Source: Elysia chlorotica
Taxonomy: Eukaryota; Mollusca; Gastropoda; Plakobranchidae
Direction: 5' to 3'
Assembly: GCA_003991915.1 (NCBI GenBank)
Contig: RQTK01000005.1
Location: 1,346,535-1,410,534, forward strand
Length of the DNA stretch: 64,000 nt
The notes under the pieces were generated by a model. It saw only the letters and a list, made by a program, of their open reading frames with translations. It ran no database searches and had not been told where the DNA came from. Positions 24,191 through 35,606 of the stretch are shown here, in pieces. Every line of letters begins with the position of its first letter. Position 1 is the stretch's first letter. The translations under genes and the position numbers were made by a program.

Positions 24191-24191
24191 C
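24095..24191. repeat. (TCTA)n microsatellite right of the assembly gap
   Basis: Nearly pure TCTA units with one interruption near 24131. Confidence 0.97.
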
Positions 24192-24770
24192 CAGATGGGT
24201 AGGTATACATATATGTATGTATGTATTTTGTGTGTGTGTGTGTCTGTGTATGTGTGTCTCTTCCTTCCCTCTCTCTCTACCTAATCCTTCATTTTCAATG
24301 TCATTTCTTGTTTTATCTCTCTTCTCCGTCGGTTTGCGTCCGTGTATGTTATTACTAGCTGCACCCTGAGTAACCACTACCCATATATAAGTATGATTAA
24401 CATTTTCTCAGTTTTTACAGCCCAGACAACATAAACCATCTCTTTCGTTTGTTTTACTTTTAGCAATATCTTTTATTACCGCTGTATTTCGTCCATATCT
24501 TACTTATTTAAAAACCATCCTTATCTATCCATGTCTGCGAGTATTTTAATACCACACCTCTCATGCGCGTAATTCCAAGAACTCAAGATATTTCAGGCGA
24601 AACTCGAAGCCCATCACGTTTGAGCCCCAGTGACCAGGCAGGCTCGACTAAATCAATGCAAATTGCGTGGCCGACGAGGGCAGCTGTCAATAAGAACAAA
24701 AAATGCTAGATCTCCCGGAAAGTAACGTTGATCTAGCCGGCTCCCCCAGCGCCGCGCGATTCGCTCAATG

Positions 24771-24999
24771 TAACGTCATGGATGTCATAACAATATAACG
24801 TCATGGATGTCATAACAATATAACGTCATGGATGTCATAACAATATAACGTCATGGATGTCATAACAATATAACGTCATGGATGTCATAACAATATAACG
24901 TCATGGATGTCATAACAATATAACGTCATGGATGTCATAACAATATAACGTCATGGATGTCATAACAATATAACGTCATGGATGTCATAACAATATAAC
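24771..24999. repeat. Perfect 25-bp minisatellite, nine copies
   Basis: Unit TAACGTCATGGATGTCATAA plus CAATA starts at 24771 and recurs every 25 bases to 24971, with the start of a tenth at 24996. The copies look identical, so the expansion is recent. The reverse strand has TGACGTTA and TGACATCC in each unit, the first close to a cAMP-response-type (CREB/ATF) site. Confidence 0.95.
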
Positions 25000-25052
25000 G
25001 AAGGAATCAAAAGATAAATTTGACTCAATGAGTTGGATACTTACATTTTCTA

Positions 25053-25054
25053 TC

Positions 25055-25112
<58 letters not shown>

Positions 25113-25165
25113 TATTGCATTTATATAGCGCACTTCCATGAACAATCATGCTCAGTGCGCTTAAC
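25053..25165. repeat. (AAT)n tract leading into a TTTATATAGCGC hairpin motif
   Basis: AAT repeats to about 25111, then ATATTGCATTTATATAGCGC, then GCTCAGTGCGCTTAACAATT. AGCGCAC and GTGCGCT are complementary and would form a 7-bp stem with a loop of about 21 bases. I recall very similar A/T-microsatellite plus TATAGCGC...GCGCTTTACAA segments from many invertebrate genomes as repeat ends, but cannot check. Confidence 0.6.
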
Positions 25166-26333
25166 AATTTCCATTGTCACATGTACAAAAGAAGAATAAT
25201 CATATACTGTTGACACAATACAATATTACATTCAAAAGCCACAAGCAATCATTATAGGTATTTGCAAGTTTCTAAATCTTGTAATAGATCATAGTACAAT
25301 TGGAAACGGTGCAGTTAATGCTTTATCTGTAGCTATTTATGGATTCCTGCACGCCAGAACGTTTCCTGGCATGTAGGCCTGCTGGGTGTACTTGATTTTT
25401 AATATAATTACATTTTAGATGTGTCTTTAATGGATTCGGAAAACTAGTATTTTTTATGAAAATGCCGCACCATCAGTAGGTAGCTCTTGGTATCTTTAAG
25501 GCCAGTATTGCATGAAGTTGAGCATCCATAATAGAATTTTCGAAAAAAAAAATTTATTTTTACGAATTGTGGACAACGAAAGAGAAACTGTTCTCTATCA
25601 ATTTGAATAGAAAATATGAATAAGAGGAGACAAGAGGCACATTCAATATAATTTATTTCTTCAACATCTGAAACACAAAGAGCTGCATCGATTTCGGCTC
25701 CGGTGTCCTAGGTGATCCCAGTTCGGTGCGTGTGTGTGTGCAGTTAAAATAACCAGGTATTATTGCCACGGTGGTAGTTCATTGAGCGTGCAGGAGCGCA
25801 GCTTTCCCCGAGTTAATAGACGAGTTATGAGCCCTTAATCCCCCATCCGACACAAGGGCATTACACGTAATTCACGCGTCTTGGTTATTTATGTGTGGAA
25901 AGCATTAAAACAGGTCGTGGTGGACAGCCATGAAAAGAGTTGCTGCTGCCACAGTTTGTACAGTGATTGCATTGAAAGTGAGGTGATTTCTCATCCAGGG
26001 CTCCACCCCCCTTTCAGGCTTAGGATAAGTTGAGACTTCTAATGTGTAGTTCTGTAATGCCTGCAAGGGATCTGTTTGTTATGTAAGATGGAGCAATTTT
26101 ATACGAGGTAGGAAAGCAAAACTTTTTTGGACGCCTTTTGTTTTGTATCTTCTACATAACTTTCTGCTGGGGCTACTAAAGCTTCTGTAACTACAAGAAC
26201 TACTTGAGATAGTGAAACTACTGGAGGTATTGAAGTTACTGGGGTTACTGTAGCTACTGATGATTCTGGGACTAGTGTATCGTCTCTTGGTATACTGTTT
26301 GACAGACTAGAGGAGCAGATGGTCAGGGCCTAC
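25166..26333. other. Non-coding, no gene seen
   Basis: AT-rich sequence with a short GT tract near 25730. It lies just downstream of the receptor exon, where its next exon would be expected. I found none with the needed Cys/Trp pattern. Confidence 0.4.
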
Positions 26334-26459
26334 CGTGCGTGTTGAAGCCGTCGATGTAGTCCGGGCAGGGGATCACGGCGGTGCTGCCGGGCTGGGTGCT
26401 GTTCCAGCAGTGGAGCTTGTCCCAGGCCATGCCGCACCAGCCGTCAGGGACTCCAGGAC
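26334..26459 (-). CDS. Class B1 GPCR hormone-receptor domain exon
   Basis: 126 bases with phase 1 at both ends, acceptor CCCCCAG and donor G before gtaggc. It encodes PGVPDGWCGMAWDKLHCWNS to CPDYIDGFNTH. WCGMAWDKLHCWNST and the GSTAVIPCPDY segment fit the conserved core of the extracellular hormone-binding domain of secretin-family receptors: C..xWD...CW....G......CP. CPDYI.GF is closest, from memory, to calcitonin-receptor-like and PDF-type receptors, but the subtype cannot be fixed. Two further cysteines should come from the next exon, which I did not find. The phase and sequence join to the exon at 45079. Confidence 0.85.
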
Positions 26460-26529
26460 CTGGGGGACACACATATACAAGGTCAAGGTTACAGGTATCA
26501 CGGGCAAGGTCAAGTTCAAGGTCAAGAGA

Positions 26530-26600
26530 AAATAGGGGGCAGGCTGGCTCAATGGGTAGGGCGCTTGACATTTGTTTGAGCGGAACAATCATTCGATGAG
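26530..26600 (+). mobile_element. Possible tRNA-derived SINE head fragment
   Basis: GGCAGGCTGGCTCAATGGGTAGGGCGCTTGAC looks like the 5' part of a tRNA-like head with an A box. No body is recognised after it. Confidence 0.35.
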
Positions 26601-27258
26601 ACGGACGGGCAAATATATTGGTTGGATTTATTTCTCTGCTAGTTTAATCGGTATAGTTTGATCGGTTGAGCCAGAAACTGGTTTCTCCGCCATGTCTCTG
26701 TGTGGTACCTATCGCCATATTTTATTCTCTTTAGAGCACTTAAACTAGGGAAAGAGCGCCTGTCTCTTACAAATACCTCAAGACAGAAGAGTAGCGAAAT
26801 GTATAGAGGCATCAACAACAGTCGCTGTTGTATAAATATCAATTCTGGTAATTATTAGTATTCATCGTGGAAATATTCCTTGCAATGGGTAATGGTAAAA
26901 TAATATTGAATTTCAACACACTACAAGTTTTTATAACTTTCATTTTGAACCTCTAGAGTCTAACTTACTTTTTTTTATATAACATTGTTTGTCACTAAAA
27001 TTGAGTCTTGGCTCGATCCATGAGTACGGTTATATTGTAAACAGACTTCCCTTGATTTGTTGAGTCGGTTTCATATGATGTCTCTTTGAGGCAGCATATA
27101 AAACTTTCACACTTGATTCTTGGTCTCCGTTCACGATAAAACTTGGTTGCCCACTTAGGTGTTAAGAAACCAAGAAACCTCAAAACGCTCAACCTTCACT
27201 CCAGTGTTGTATTTAGCAGTGCTTGGGTCCTGCGTTTCTGTGATGTGGGTGCTTTGGG

Positions 27259-27260
27259 TT

Positions 27261-27306
<46 letters not shown>
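27259..27306. repeat. (GTT)n microsatellite
   Basis: About 16 GTT units. A (CT)n-rich tract follows at about 27414-27560. Confidence 0.95.
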
Positions 27307-27413
27307 GTTTTGTTCGTTCTAAGTGATAGCAGGCATACCTATCTCTATCTCTCCAAATCTTTCTCGCTTTCTCATTGTCTCTATCTGTCTGTCTCTCTTT
27401 TTCTTTCTGTCCC

Positions 27414-27450
27414 CCTCTCACTCTCTCTCTCTCTCTCTCTCTTCTCTCCC

Positions 27451-27517
<67 letters not shown>

Positions 27518-27560
27518 ATCTCCCTCTATCTCTCCCTCTCTCCCTCTCACTCTCTCTCAG
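27414..27560. repeat. (CT)n-rich tract
   Basis: CT dinucleotides with CC and TT interruptions. The protein-like open frames on both strands (LSLSLS, REREREr) are artefacts. Confidence 0.9.
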
Positions 27561-28011
27561 TGCTTTCTTAGTCGTTATGCTGTTTTCCTTGTTTGTTTGT
27601 TGTTGTTGTTGTTTTTGTAACTGAAACAAACAGAGGGCTCACAAACCTCCATCAAAGACCATTCGAACATTAGAAAATCGTAACCCAAGGGGCGTAATCC
27701 TACGTTTTCGGTTGGACAAGCACTGTGGACTATGACGAGATGGGAAATGTCTAGGGGGGATAAAGTACAACTTTAGAGCGAGAAAATGTCAGAGGCAGGT
27801 TATTTACATAACATACCGATGATTCGGCCTTGATTTTACGTCCGCTAAGTTTTCTAAAGACCGCGGCGAAGCGACTTGTTGGTTATGTAAAACCTGATTC
27901 ATCTCTTTTCTCTTCTACAACACAAGAATTTAGCAAAGGCCTTCTTCGTGTATTAAAACAAGTATTTTAGCAACGCATAGATCCCTTTTGATGAGTGAGG
28001 GAAGGGGAGGG

Positions 28012-28080
28012 GGAGATCTGGCGCAAGTGGTAAAGTATTTGGCTAAATGGAGGCACCCGGTTCGAGTCTAGAATCCAGAA
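28012..28080 (+). mobile_element. tRNA-derived SINE head next to a minisatellite
   Basis: GATCTGGCGCAAGTGGTAAAG (A-box-like) and CCCGGTTCGAGTCTAG (B-box-like). The 46-bp array begins about 30 bases further on, so the array may have started in the SINE body. Confidence 0.6.
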
Positions 28081-28104
28081 AAAAATGTATTTGTGGGATT
28101 TCGT

Positions 28105-28720
28105 GAGGAGTCCTGGAATCCCCCACTGTCCCGTAAAAGAACCCCACAAACAGGAGTCCTGGTATCCCATACTGTCCCGTAAAAGAACCCCACAAACAGG
28201 AGTCCTGGTATCCCATATTGTCCCGTAAAAGAACCCCACAAACAGGAGTCCTGGTATCCCATATTGTCCCGTAAAAGAACCCCACAAACGGTATCCCCAT
28301 ACTGTCCCGTAAAAGAACCCCACAAACGGTATCCCCATACTGTCCCGTAAAAGAACCCCACAAACAGGAGTCCTGGTATCCCCCACTGTCCCGTAAAAGA
28401 ACCCCACAAACAGGAGTCCTGGTATCCCCATACTGTCCCGTAAAAGAACCCCACAAACAGGAGTCCTGGTATCCCCCACTGTCCCGTAAAAGAACCCCAC
28501 AAACAGGAGTCCTGGTATCCCCATACTGTCCCGTAAAAGAACCCCACAAACGGTATCCCCATACTGTCCCGTAAAAGAACCCCACAAACAGGAGTCCTGG
28601 TATCCCCCACTGTCCCGTAAAAGAACCCCACAAACAGGAGTCCTGGTATCCCATATTGTCCCGTAAAAGAACCCCAGAAACAGGAGTCCTGGTATCCCCC
28701 ACTGTCCCGTAAAAGAACCC
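28105..28720. repeat. 46-bp minisatellite with long and short units
   Basis: About 14 copies of CCCGTAAAAGAACCCCACAA plus CAGGAGTCCTGGTATCCC and a variable ATAC, ATATT or CCAC before TGT. Long units are about 46-47 bp. Short units lack AGGAGTCCTG and are about 36 bp. Long and short forms alternate in blocks. No unit contains a minus-strand stop in any frame, which creates three long overlapping open frames that are not proteins. Confidence 0.93.
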
Positions 28721-30249
28721 TCCTCTTGAGAACTAAGAAGACATGAAACTGGGAGACAGATTTTGCCCTACACAAAAATAAAAAACTAAATGGCCAAGCC
28801 GAATTGATAATATATACCGTCCTACCTGAAGGTTTGGCCACTCTTGGGACACAAGTGTTTTGAATAACTAGATCAGTCACTCTCTCCTCGGACGTGTGGC
28901 ACTTAGCTATGCATTTCCGACCTTTTGTAGCACTGGGGTTTGGGTCCACTCCTTAAAGTTTTGCAGTAGGTATGTTGAACAGTGCGGGCAAACTGAGTTC
29001 TTTTCTTCTTTTTTTTTTAGACTGAGTTTTAGTTTAAGATATTGAACTTTTCCGAAGTGCAAAGATTGCAACGCTCGCTTGTCAAGGAGTAGGGCTCTTC
29101 TCTTTCAATTACATCGCATGACATTTTATGGTCAATATTTTTTTCTCTTTCAGCTCACATATTAGTTCCCTAAGTGTCGTTGCTGATTTTTGTGTCTTTA
29201 TCTGTAGCTGATTGAATCTTGTTTTAAATTAAATCTGCTCCACGGTAGCTCTGTATAAACTTCTTTTAAGAGGCACTGGCCTTCAAGTGTGCATGCCGTT
29301 TAGTCCCGGCAGTTACACATTTGTTTATTTTGGTCTTTTCAGAGTTAAGGGCTGCATTATTGTGGCCACTGATAATTTGTTTTATGTTTGGTATGCAACT
29401 TTACAGTATTCTTTTTTTAGAATTTGTATGCAGCTTGTTGTCTGGTGGGACGCACATGTTTAAAAGTCCGAAAAATCTTTTCCCGATGTTTGTGCTGACA
29501 TTTGAGCTGAACGGGGGGTTTTATATTCTTATGAATCCTGCGTCACCCATGAAAGATTTGGAAAAAAAAACACCGGTATTTATATCAACTCATTACCTGT
29601 GGCTACTTCCTATTCCTGCCAAAGTCCAGCCGATCGGAATCGATTGCTCATCTTGTTGATGTCTCTGGGTACCATTACGAAGATCTGGCCGTCCGTGTCT
29701 CGAGGTCTGCTGTTTATTTATGAGATTATTGAAGCCAGAGTCGTAGTCTCCTCAGCAAATCGAGTCAGCATCATCATTTCCCGAGTCGCCTCAGGCGAGG
29801 AAATAGGAGGAAATGTCTCGGCTAGTCCCGCGATGGGCAGTCACTGAGCAGTGCTTACTCTAGACTGAATTTCACCCGCTATAATTATGTATTTCAGTCA
29901 GAGCTTAGCACCCAAACATGTCAGCTACCTTGGATTATTGGATCTAGTTGTAAGTCTACAGCTCTTCAAGTGATACATTCTAAATAGGCTATAGTTTACG
30001 GCTTCAATGTTTTATTTTAAAATTTCTCCCCAAAAAATACTATTAATTAACAGCTGTGTCAACATCATTTTTATCGATGCCATTCGCTCATAATGCTTTC
30101 TATAATATTCAATATATATAGTTGAGATTTCTTTTCTTGTAAACTATAAAGAAAAGTTTTTCAGTAACTATAGGATAGATTTTTTTTATCCTACTACCAT
30201 CCTACGTCTTTTGTACCAGATCTATTATACAGGTCGGTTTTTGTGACAA
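28721..30249. other. Non-coding, no gene seen
   Basis: Mixed composition. A short GC palindrome (GTCGCCTCAGGCGA) lies at about 29785. No exon is supported. Confidence 0.4.
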
Positions 30250-30745
30250 TATAACCATTTAAAGGCGGTTAAAATATTTTGGCAAAGGAAGGATCAGTAC
30301 TGGAACAGATTGAAAGTGACCTCACATACAGAGAAGTAAAGTCCATAATCAAAACCAGCCTAAACAAAAAGTGGAAAAAGAGTCACCCTGAATACAAGCA
30401 AGACGGGGTGTACTGCCTAAGCAGACGAGGCCAAACCACCATTTTTAGGTTCAGGACTGGACATAACCGACTAAAACATCACATCCACAAAATATTTGAA
30501 GTCGGCGAAACAGATCTCTGCTTGTGTGGACAGGCAGCAGAAACAGCCCAACATGTGCTACAGGATTGCAGGATATACAGCGATGTTAGGCAGTCCATCT
30601 GGAGGGAGAGAATAGACATGCACACGAAGCTATACGGGCCCCTTTTTGAGCTAGAGAAAACGGTAGCCTTCATTGCCCAGGCTGGGATCAGCATTTGAAG
30701 AGAGTGTTGGAGAACGAGAAGAAGAAGAAGAAGAAGAAGAGAATG
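30250..30745 (+). mobile_element. 5'-truncated non-LTR retrotransposon (LINE) 3' end
   Basis: An open frame from 30279 to 30698 encodes the C-terminal part of a LINE polyprotein. GQTTIFRFRTGHNRLKHHI is the segment after the RNase H domain in I/Jockey-type elements, and CLCGQAAETAQHVLQDC is the C-terminal CCHC-like knuckle. The stop is followed by a (GAA)n tail (about 30716-30740). The rest of the element is absent, the usual result of incomplete reverse transcription. The frame is still open, so the insertion is fairly recent. Confidence 0.8.
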
Positions 30746-32417
30746 GGCCGATTATACTGCAAATTCACAATATTTAAAATGGCCAGGTCACCATAAATGT
30801 TAAAGACCCTTTTATTTATCTTCGAGCTGGGGGAAATCGTCAAGTACGATAGTTAAAAAATAAGAGTTAATGATTTAAAATATAGAATACGTTTAAAAGG
30901 CAAATGACAGGGAAAAAATTACACCCGTACCGCACGGTTTTTGTCCTAACAAATTGAGGCAAACTGACAGCAAAAAAATTATGAAGTATTTTCTATTTAA
31001 AGTGTTACAACGCATAACCTGAACAACGATTTCACAGATCGATGCACTATTCTCCATCTCCAACACAGATCGAAACATGAGAAAGTTGGGTTGTTGTTGT
31101 TGTTTTGTTTTGTGTTGTTTCTTTTTTGTGTGTGTTTATTTTGCTGTTTTTCGTTGTAAAGGGGGGGGGGTGTTTGTTTGTTTGTTTGCTGTTAGTTTTT
31201 TTGTTTTGTTGCTGTTGTGTTTTATTTTATTATTGTTTTTTTTTGGGGGGGGTTGTTTTTTTTTGCTGTTGGGGTCCGTCATAGTATTACAAGAACGAAG
31301 CTCGAAACAGCATCAACCTTCACCTAGTAGTCATAGTATCTAAAACGTGGGTTAAAGGAACCTAGAGTCATGACATTAATTTGTGAAAGAGAAAGTCATA
31401 GAACGCATAGATCTACCAAAAGTATTAAATCCTGTTTTCCTTTCGCAACCGCTGGTCCTATTATTGTATGCCAGCTAAAAATATGTCATCAATAAAAGGA
31501 AAAGAACACAGAAAGCACTTTCTTTTTCATTGCTCTATTATATATATAAAAAAAAGAGCAATGTGTTTTTCCTAACACATATTAATTACAAAGAAAAGTG
31601 TCGTCATCATACTGTGACACGATTATTTTTATTGAAAATGTTATTATGTTAATATAATGTTTTACGTTTCCTCGCTGGTCTTCCCTTCTTCCCCTCCCCC
31701 TCCCTCTCTCTCTTTCTCTCTCTCTCTGTCTCTCTCGCTCTCTCTCACACTCTCACTCACTCTGTCACTTTTCTCTCTCGCTCTCTCGCTTTCTCTTTCT
31801 TTCCTCAAATCTCTCTTCTTGTCTTTTTGTTTTTTTTTCTCTCTGTGTCCCTCTCTTTCTTTCTATCTTTTAACCTTTGTGCACCTGCTTATATCGCACT
31901 GTTCTGCTTCCTTGTCTTGCCAACCTTCAAGACAATCAATAAATCTTACAAGTAAACTTAAGATAAAACTTCTAGATTTGATTTGAATTTTTACTCTTTT
32001 TATCAGTTTGTTTCCCGGGGGAAATGACCTATTGGTGAACACAGTGTAAAATTGTTAGGATCCAATTTGTTGTAAAAGTTCAGGTTTTTCAGAGACGTAA
32101 AAAGTCAGAAATGGTCTGTGGTAGATTAGTACTGCATCAGACCTTGAGTTTTCGGAGCGCACTAGAAACCGCCCATGCGTTAGATAGGGTAATAGAGTAC
32201 GCAGCCCACGAGAGACAGTGTAAAGAACAACTGTGCTGGTAGCTGCAAGAGTCAAAATTGGTCAGGGGTACCCAAACGAATGCGTTCCAGCCAAGTTTAA
32301 AAAGGTGGAGTAATACGTGTAGATCACATTGAAAAGCATGGCTTTATTGGACACGTTTTCATTAATGTCTCGAGGCAATATAATCCAGATCAGAAAGTAT
32401 TCCTCTTTTAAAATGTC

Positions 32418-32418
<1 letters not shown>
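30746..32418. other. Non-coding, low-complexity tracts
   Basis: T/G-rich at about 31080-31275 with G-runs; CT-rich at about 31680-31860. No gene seen. Confidence 0.5.

Positions 32419-32472
<54 letters not shown>
32419..32472. repeat. (GA)n microsatellite
   Basis: Pure GA run of about 54 bases. Confidence 0.95.
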
Positions 32473-32475
<3 letters not shown>

Positions 32476-32964
32476 AGGGGGAGGGACAAGAGACAGATAG
32501 ACAGAGACAGGTTGGAAACAAATTGAGAAAGAAGCAGTCAGAAAAATGCTATAGACAGAAAGATGGTGGTCCGAGGCCTCCTGGGGTACAGGCCAAGCTA
32601 CCAATTTGACCTCAGTGGATTAAATGACGGAAACAGTAATATATTTCTTTTAATTGATTGGTATAGTTGGAACAAAATGATACTTTGAGATAATTTTTTG
32701 TTCAACCTACAAATTTACTAACCCAACAACGGCAACCGCGAGTTATAGTTTGGTGGCACAGGTCCTTTGACACAATATTCTAGTGTTTGTTTCTCGTGAC
32801 TCTCGCTATTATTCTGGGAAGCCTCGCTGCGGACAAAGTATTGAACAAGCTAGCTCTGGCTGTTTGGATTCATTCGCTTGAGCGCGATGAAAAGGTCGCA
32901 TGCAGCGTTGAGCGTATTCTATCCTTAAATGAGGCAGACCACCAATACGCATTTGAGTTGGTTG

Positions 32965-33049
32965 CTTAATGCCCATTGGCAGTACTATATCGGCTATATT
33001 AGGGACGTGCCTCAACACTGACGTCTGACAAGTTTATGTGCTGTCATAC

Positions 33050-33106
<57 letters not shown>

Positions 33107-33190
33107 GCGGAGACCTGCACTCCCATCTCATCCAGGTCAATTTATACTGACACCGACCGGACCAGTAGCGATCGAAATCTCACAAACTAC
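32965..33190 (-). mobile_element. tRNA-derived SINE with internal (GA)n expansion
   Basis: The plus strand reads the complement of the family body: AGTACTATATCGGCTATATT, GACGTCTGACAAGTTTATG, then CATACATGAGAGAGAG. The CACGAGACAGG part of the body is replaced by a (GA)n run at 33050-33106. The rest of the body continues with ATACTGACACCGACCGGACC. The GAGA in the SINE probably seeded the microsatellite. Confidence 0.7.
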
Positions 33191-33539
33191 ATTCGGATGC
33201 GATGCGACTTTTACCATAATACATGTAGTATGTTTTTTTTGTAGGGCTTTATGGTTGGTCTTAGACTGTATGAGCACACACATACACACAAAGAAACACA
33301 CAATTAATAGTCTAATATTCATTACTAGTTTATGAAACTTGTTTCTTTTTTTAATGCGACAGCAAACGGCGAACTAAATTGTAATGTTATATTTTTCAAA
33401 TGTCCAATGCTTTAAGAGAATGAGGTTTGTAATGAAATTGGCCTGATGCGTTCTTCCTACAGGTGTTATAAGGCTAACCAAGAGGTTCAAGGTTCGAGTC
33501 TTAGATCTTAACACTATATGTATCTGGTTTTACCGACTG

Positions 33540-34200
33540 CGGCTCGGTCTCTTGGTAAGATCCTTAAGTAAACCCAGGGGACGTAAAATCAATCACGGAG
33601 GTTACACGCGGGCCTGTTCCACTGGAGCCCTTGCGATGAGTAGGGTCCACAGAGAATGTCAGGCACTCTGCACCAGCTTCATCAACTCTAGCCTGAGCTT
33701 TACTCTACACTTATTAGGTCAACGAGCGGCCAGAAATCCTTAAGTCTAAGGGTGTCCTATACACCTAGCATGGCCAGCCCATTCATTATCCTGGTCAGTG
33801 CTGGAGTCATCGCGACCTCGTCCTCGTGGACCGGAGAAAAGAACATTACACTGGTCCTCAGTCCACAAGTTCTTCAGAAGTGACGTTAGCGAAGTTCCTC
33901 TGAATGGTGATCAATCTTGCTCGCGGTGCCAGGCAGAGAAGGCCCTCAGTGCGCGCGGTCCGGAAACTGTAGACACTCAAGACAATAATTATTATGTATA
34001 AGATCTATACATCTCTTACAGGTCGAGTTTCGCGAGGCCCGGAGGGTGGGCACTCAGTGAAGGCCCTATGCCGGGGTGCTTAGTGAGTGATGGATTGTCG
34101 GCCTGTGCCCAGACAGCTGAACACAGCTATCATGGGGATCGTTCTACAGGAGGAAGGCTGGGCGGTATAATAGAAGATATAAAAGATGAAGGAACGCAGT
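33540..34200. other. GC-richer unassigned block
   Basis: Locally GC-rich sequence between AT-rich flanks. Short open segments exist (for example SCSRCQAEKALSARG at about 33920) but there are no convincing splice sites or family match. It may be an old repeat. Confidence 0.3.
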
Positions 34201-34534
34201 CACTCAACTAAATAGGCACCTAGATCTTAAAACCCAAGGGCCCTTAATGCAAAGCTTTTAGCCCCCCAAAATGGCAGGCTCGGATAGTGGTGAAGAGAGA
34301 TGGACAGCGAAGTGGACACTGTCTAGCTCATAAGTATTGGCGTCTAAATATCTGGAATAATTATAATATACAGGGAAAAAACCTCAAACATAGATCGATC
34401 GAATAATAATAATTGTTTGTTTTGTTGTTGTTTTTGTTTTGTTTTTTTTTGTTTTTTTGTTTTTTTGGGGGGGGAGTGTGTGTTTTCAAGTGCTACTATT
34501 GCTTTGCTTTGCATAATTATGTACTAGGCCATGT

Positions 34535-34695
34535 AGTTGAGTTGGTTTAACGTCTAACAACAGCACTATATAGGCTATATTGTGGACAGGCCCCAGTACT
34601 GACGTATGACAATTTTATGTCCTGCCACACACGAGACAGGGCGGGAATGCGATGACTCCTGCCTCAGCCGTTCACATTAAACTGACACCGAGCGA
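34535..34695 (-). mobile_element. tRNA-derived SINE, truncated, reverse orientation
   Basis: GTTTAACGTCTAACAACAGC, TATAGGCTATATTGTGGACA, CACACGAGACAGGGCGGG and TCACATTAAACTGACACCGA match the tail and body. The tRNA head is missing. Confidence 0.75.
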
Positions 34696-35306
34696 CGTCA
34701 TTAGTTCGGTAATTGCTGTATTGCCCAGTCTTGCTGTGGTATCGGCCGATGTTTATGAGTTGCTTTGGTAAGATAGCCATCAAGTCAACTGCCATCCTTC
34801 ACTAGCTCGGTTTATCGATAAAGAGAAACGTTTGCATAGCCATCATATTGGTGCATATCAATGGCCTTTGCAGCTGCAGTGTACATTGACTATTGCCTTA
34901 GCCTCTTAATCATTAAACGGTGCGCACGGGGGGAAACCAAAAGTACTTTGATAACTGACAACAGTGCGTTACTTGTCACAGCTCTATAAGTATGGCAAGG
35001 ATGGGTCTCTTCCTTTCGGGCCGCTTGTACCAGACACTCCTGGTCGGGGCGGTGACAGACAAGTCCTGGCTGCCCTGCTTCGGGATGCTGTCGCCGTATA
35101 GGGTCCTGTTTGAAAACCCAGGATTAAAAATTGCACAAAGAGTGAGAGCTTCCTTTTCTACATCCACGGATTTTTTCCATTAAATAATTGTACAGTAGAA
35201 AATTTGATTGACTGCCAGACAATCATAATTATAATGTAGACAGTGATTTCTTGAGGACCACCAATATGACTGGTGACCGTAAAATAAACAGAATGTAGAC
35301 CACACG

Positions 35307-35606
35307 ATGTCGGTCGAAAACTGGCCCACTAAAGGGCAAGCAATCCTTGATTCTTTGAACAGTCGAACACAAGACGTCATAGCTGACATCCCGCGTGACT
35401 TGAGACGCCATTATAACGAGCTAAAGAGAGACATTCGCCGCGGGAATTCCCAAGCGAACGGCTCCACTTCCTACAGCTTCCGGGCGCAGAAGGTCGGGCC
35501 GATGGGACTTCCGCCGCCAGGTATTATGGGTAGAATATGGGACAAGAGGCTAGAAGCAGGTCTTCGGCGAAAAGGGACGACCAAATTTAGAAGAAAATTA
35601 ATATAA
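35307..35606 (+). CDS. Hypothetical 99-residue open frame
   Basis: The longest open frame in the intergenic region with normal amino-acid composition: ATG at 35307, stop TAA at 35604-35606. The peptide is basic (RDLRRHYNELKRDIRRG, then KGTTKFRRKL). I recognise no domain. A possible donor (CCGCCAG before gtatta, about 35521) lies inside it, so it could also be a first exon. It sits in a GC-richer block together with open frames on both strands at 34980-35170. Confidence 0.3.
   Translation: MSVENWPTKGQAILDSLNSRTQDVIADIPRDLRRHYNELKRDIRRGNSQANGSTSYSFRAQKVGPMGLPPPGIMGRIWDKRLEAGLRRKGTTKFRRKLI

Noticed and set aside
23555-24284. MYVC and SIYL repeat open frames of up to 228 codons
   Set aside because: They are tetranucleotide repeats read through an N gap.
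24771-24999. CRISPR array
   Set aside because: The units are head-to-tail without spacers and the DNA is clearly animal.
28043-28949. Three long overlapping minus-strand open frames (206-293 codons)
   Set aside because: They are one 46-bp repeat read in three frames; the repeat unit simply lacks stops.
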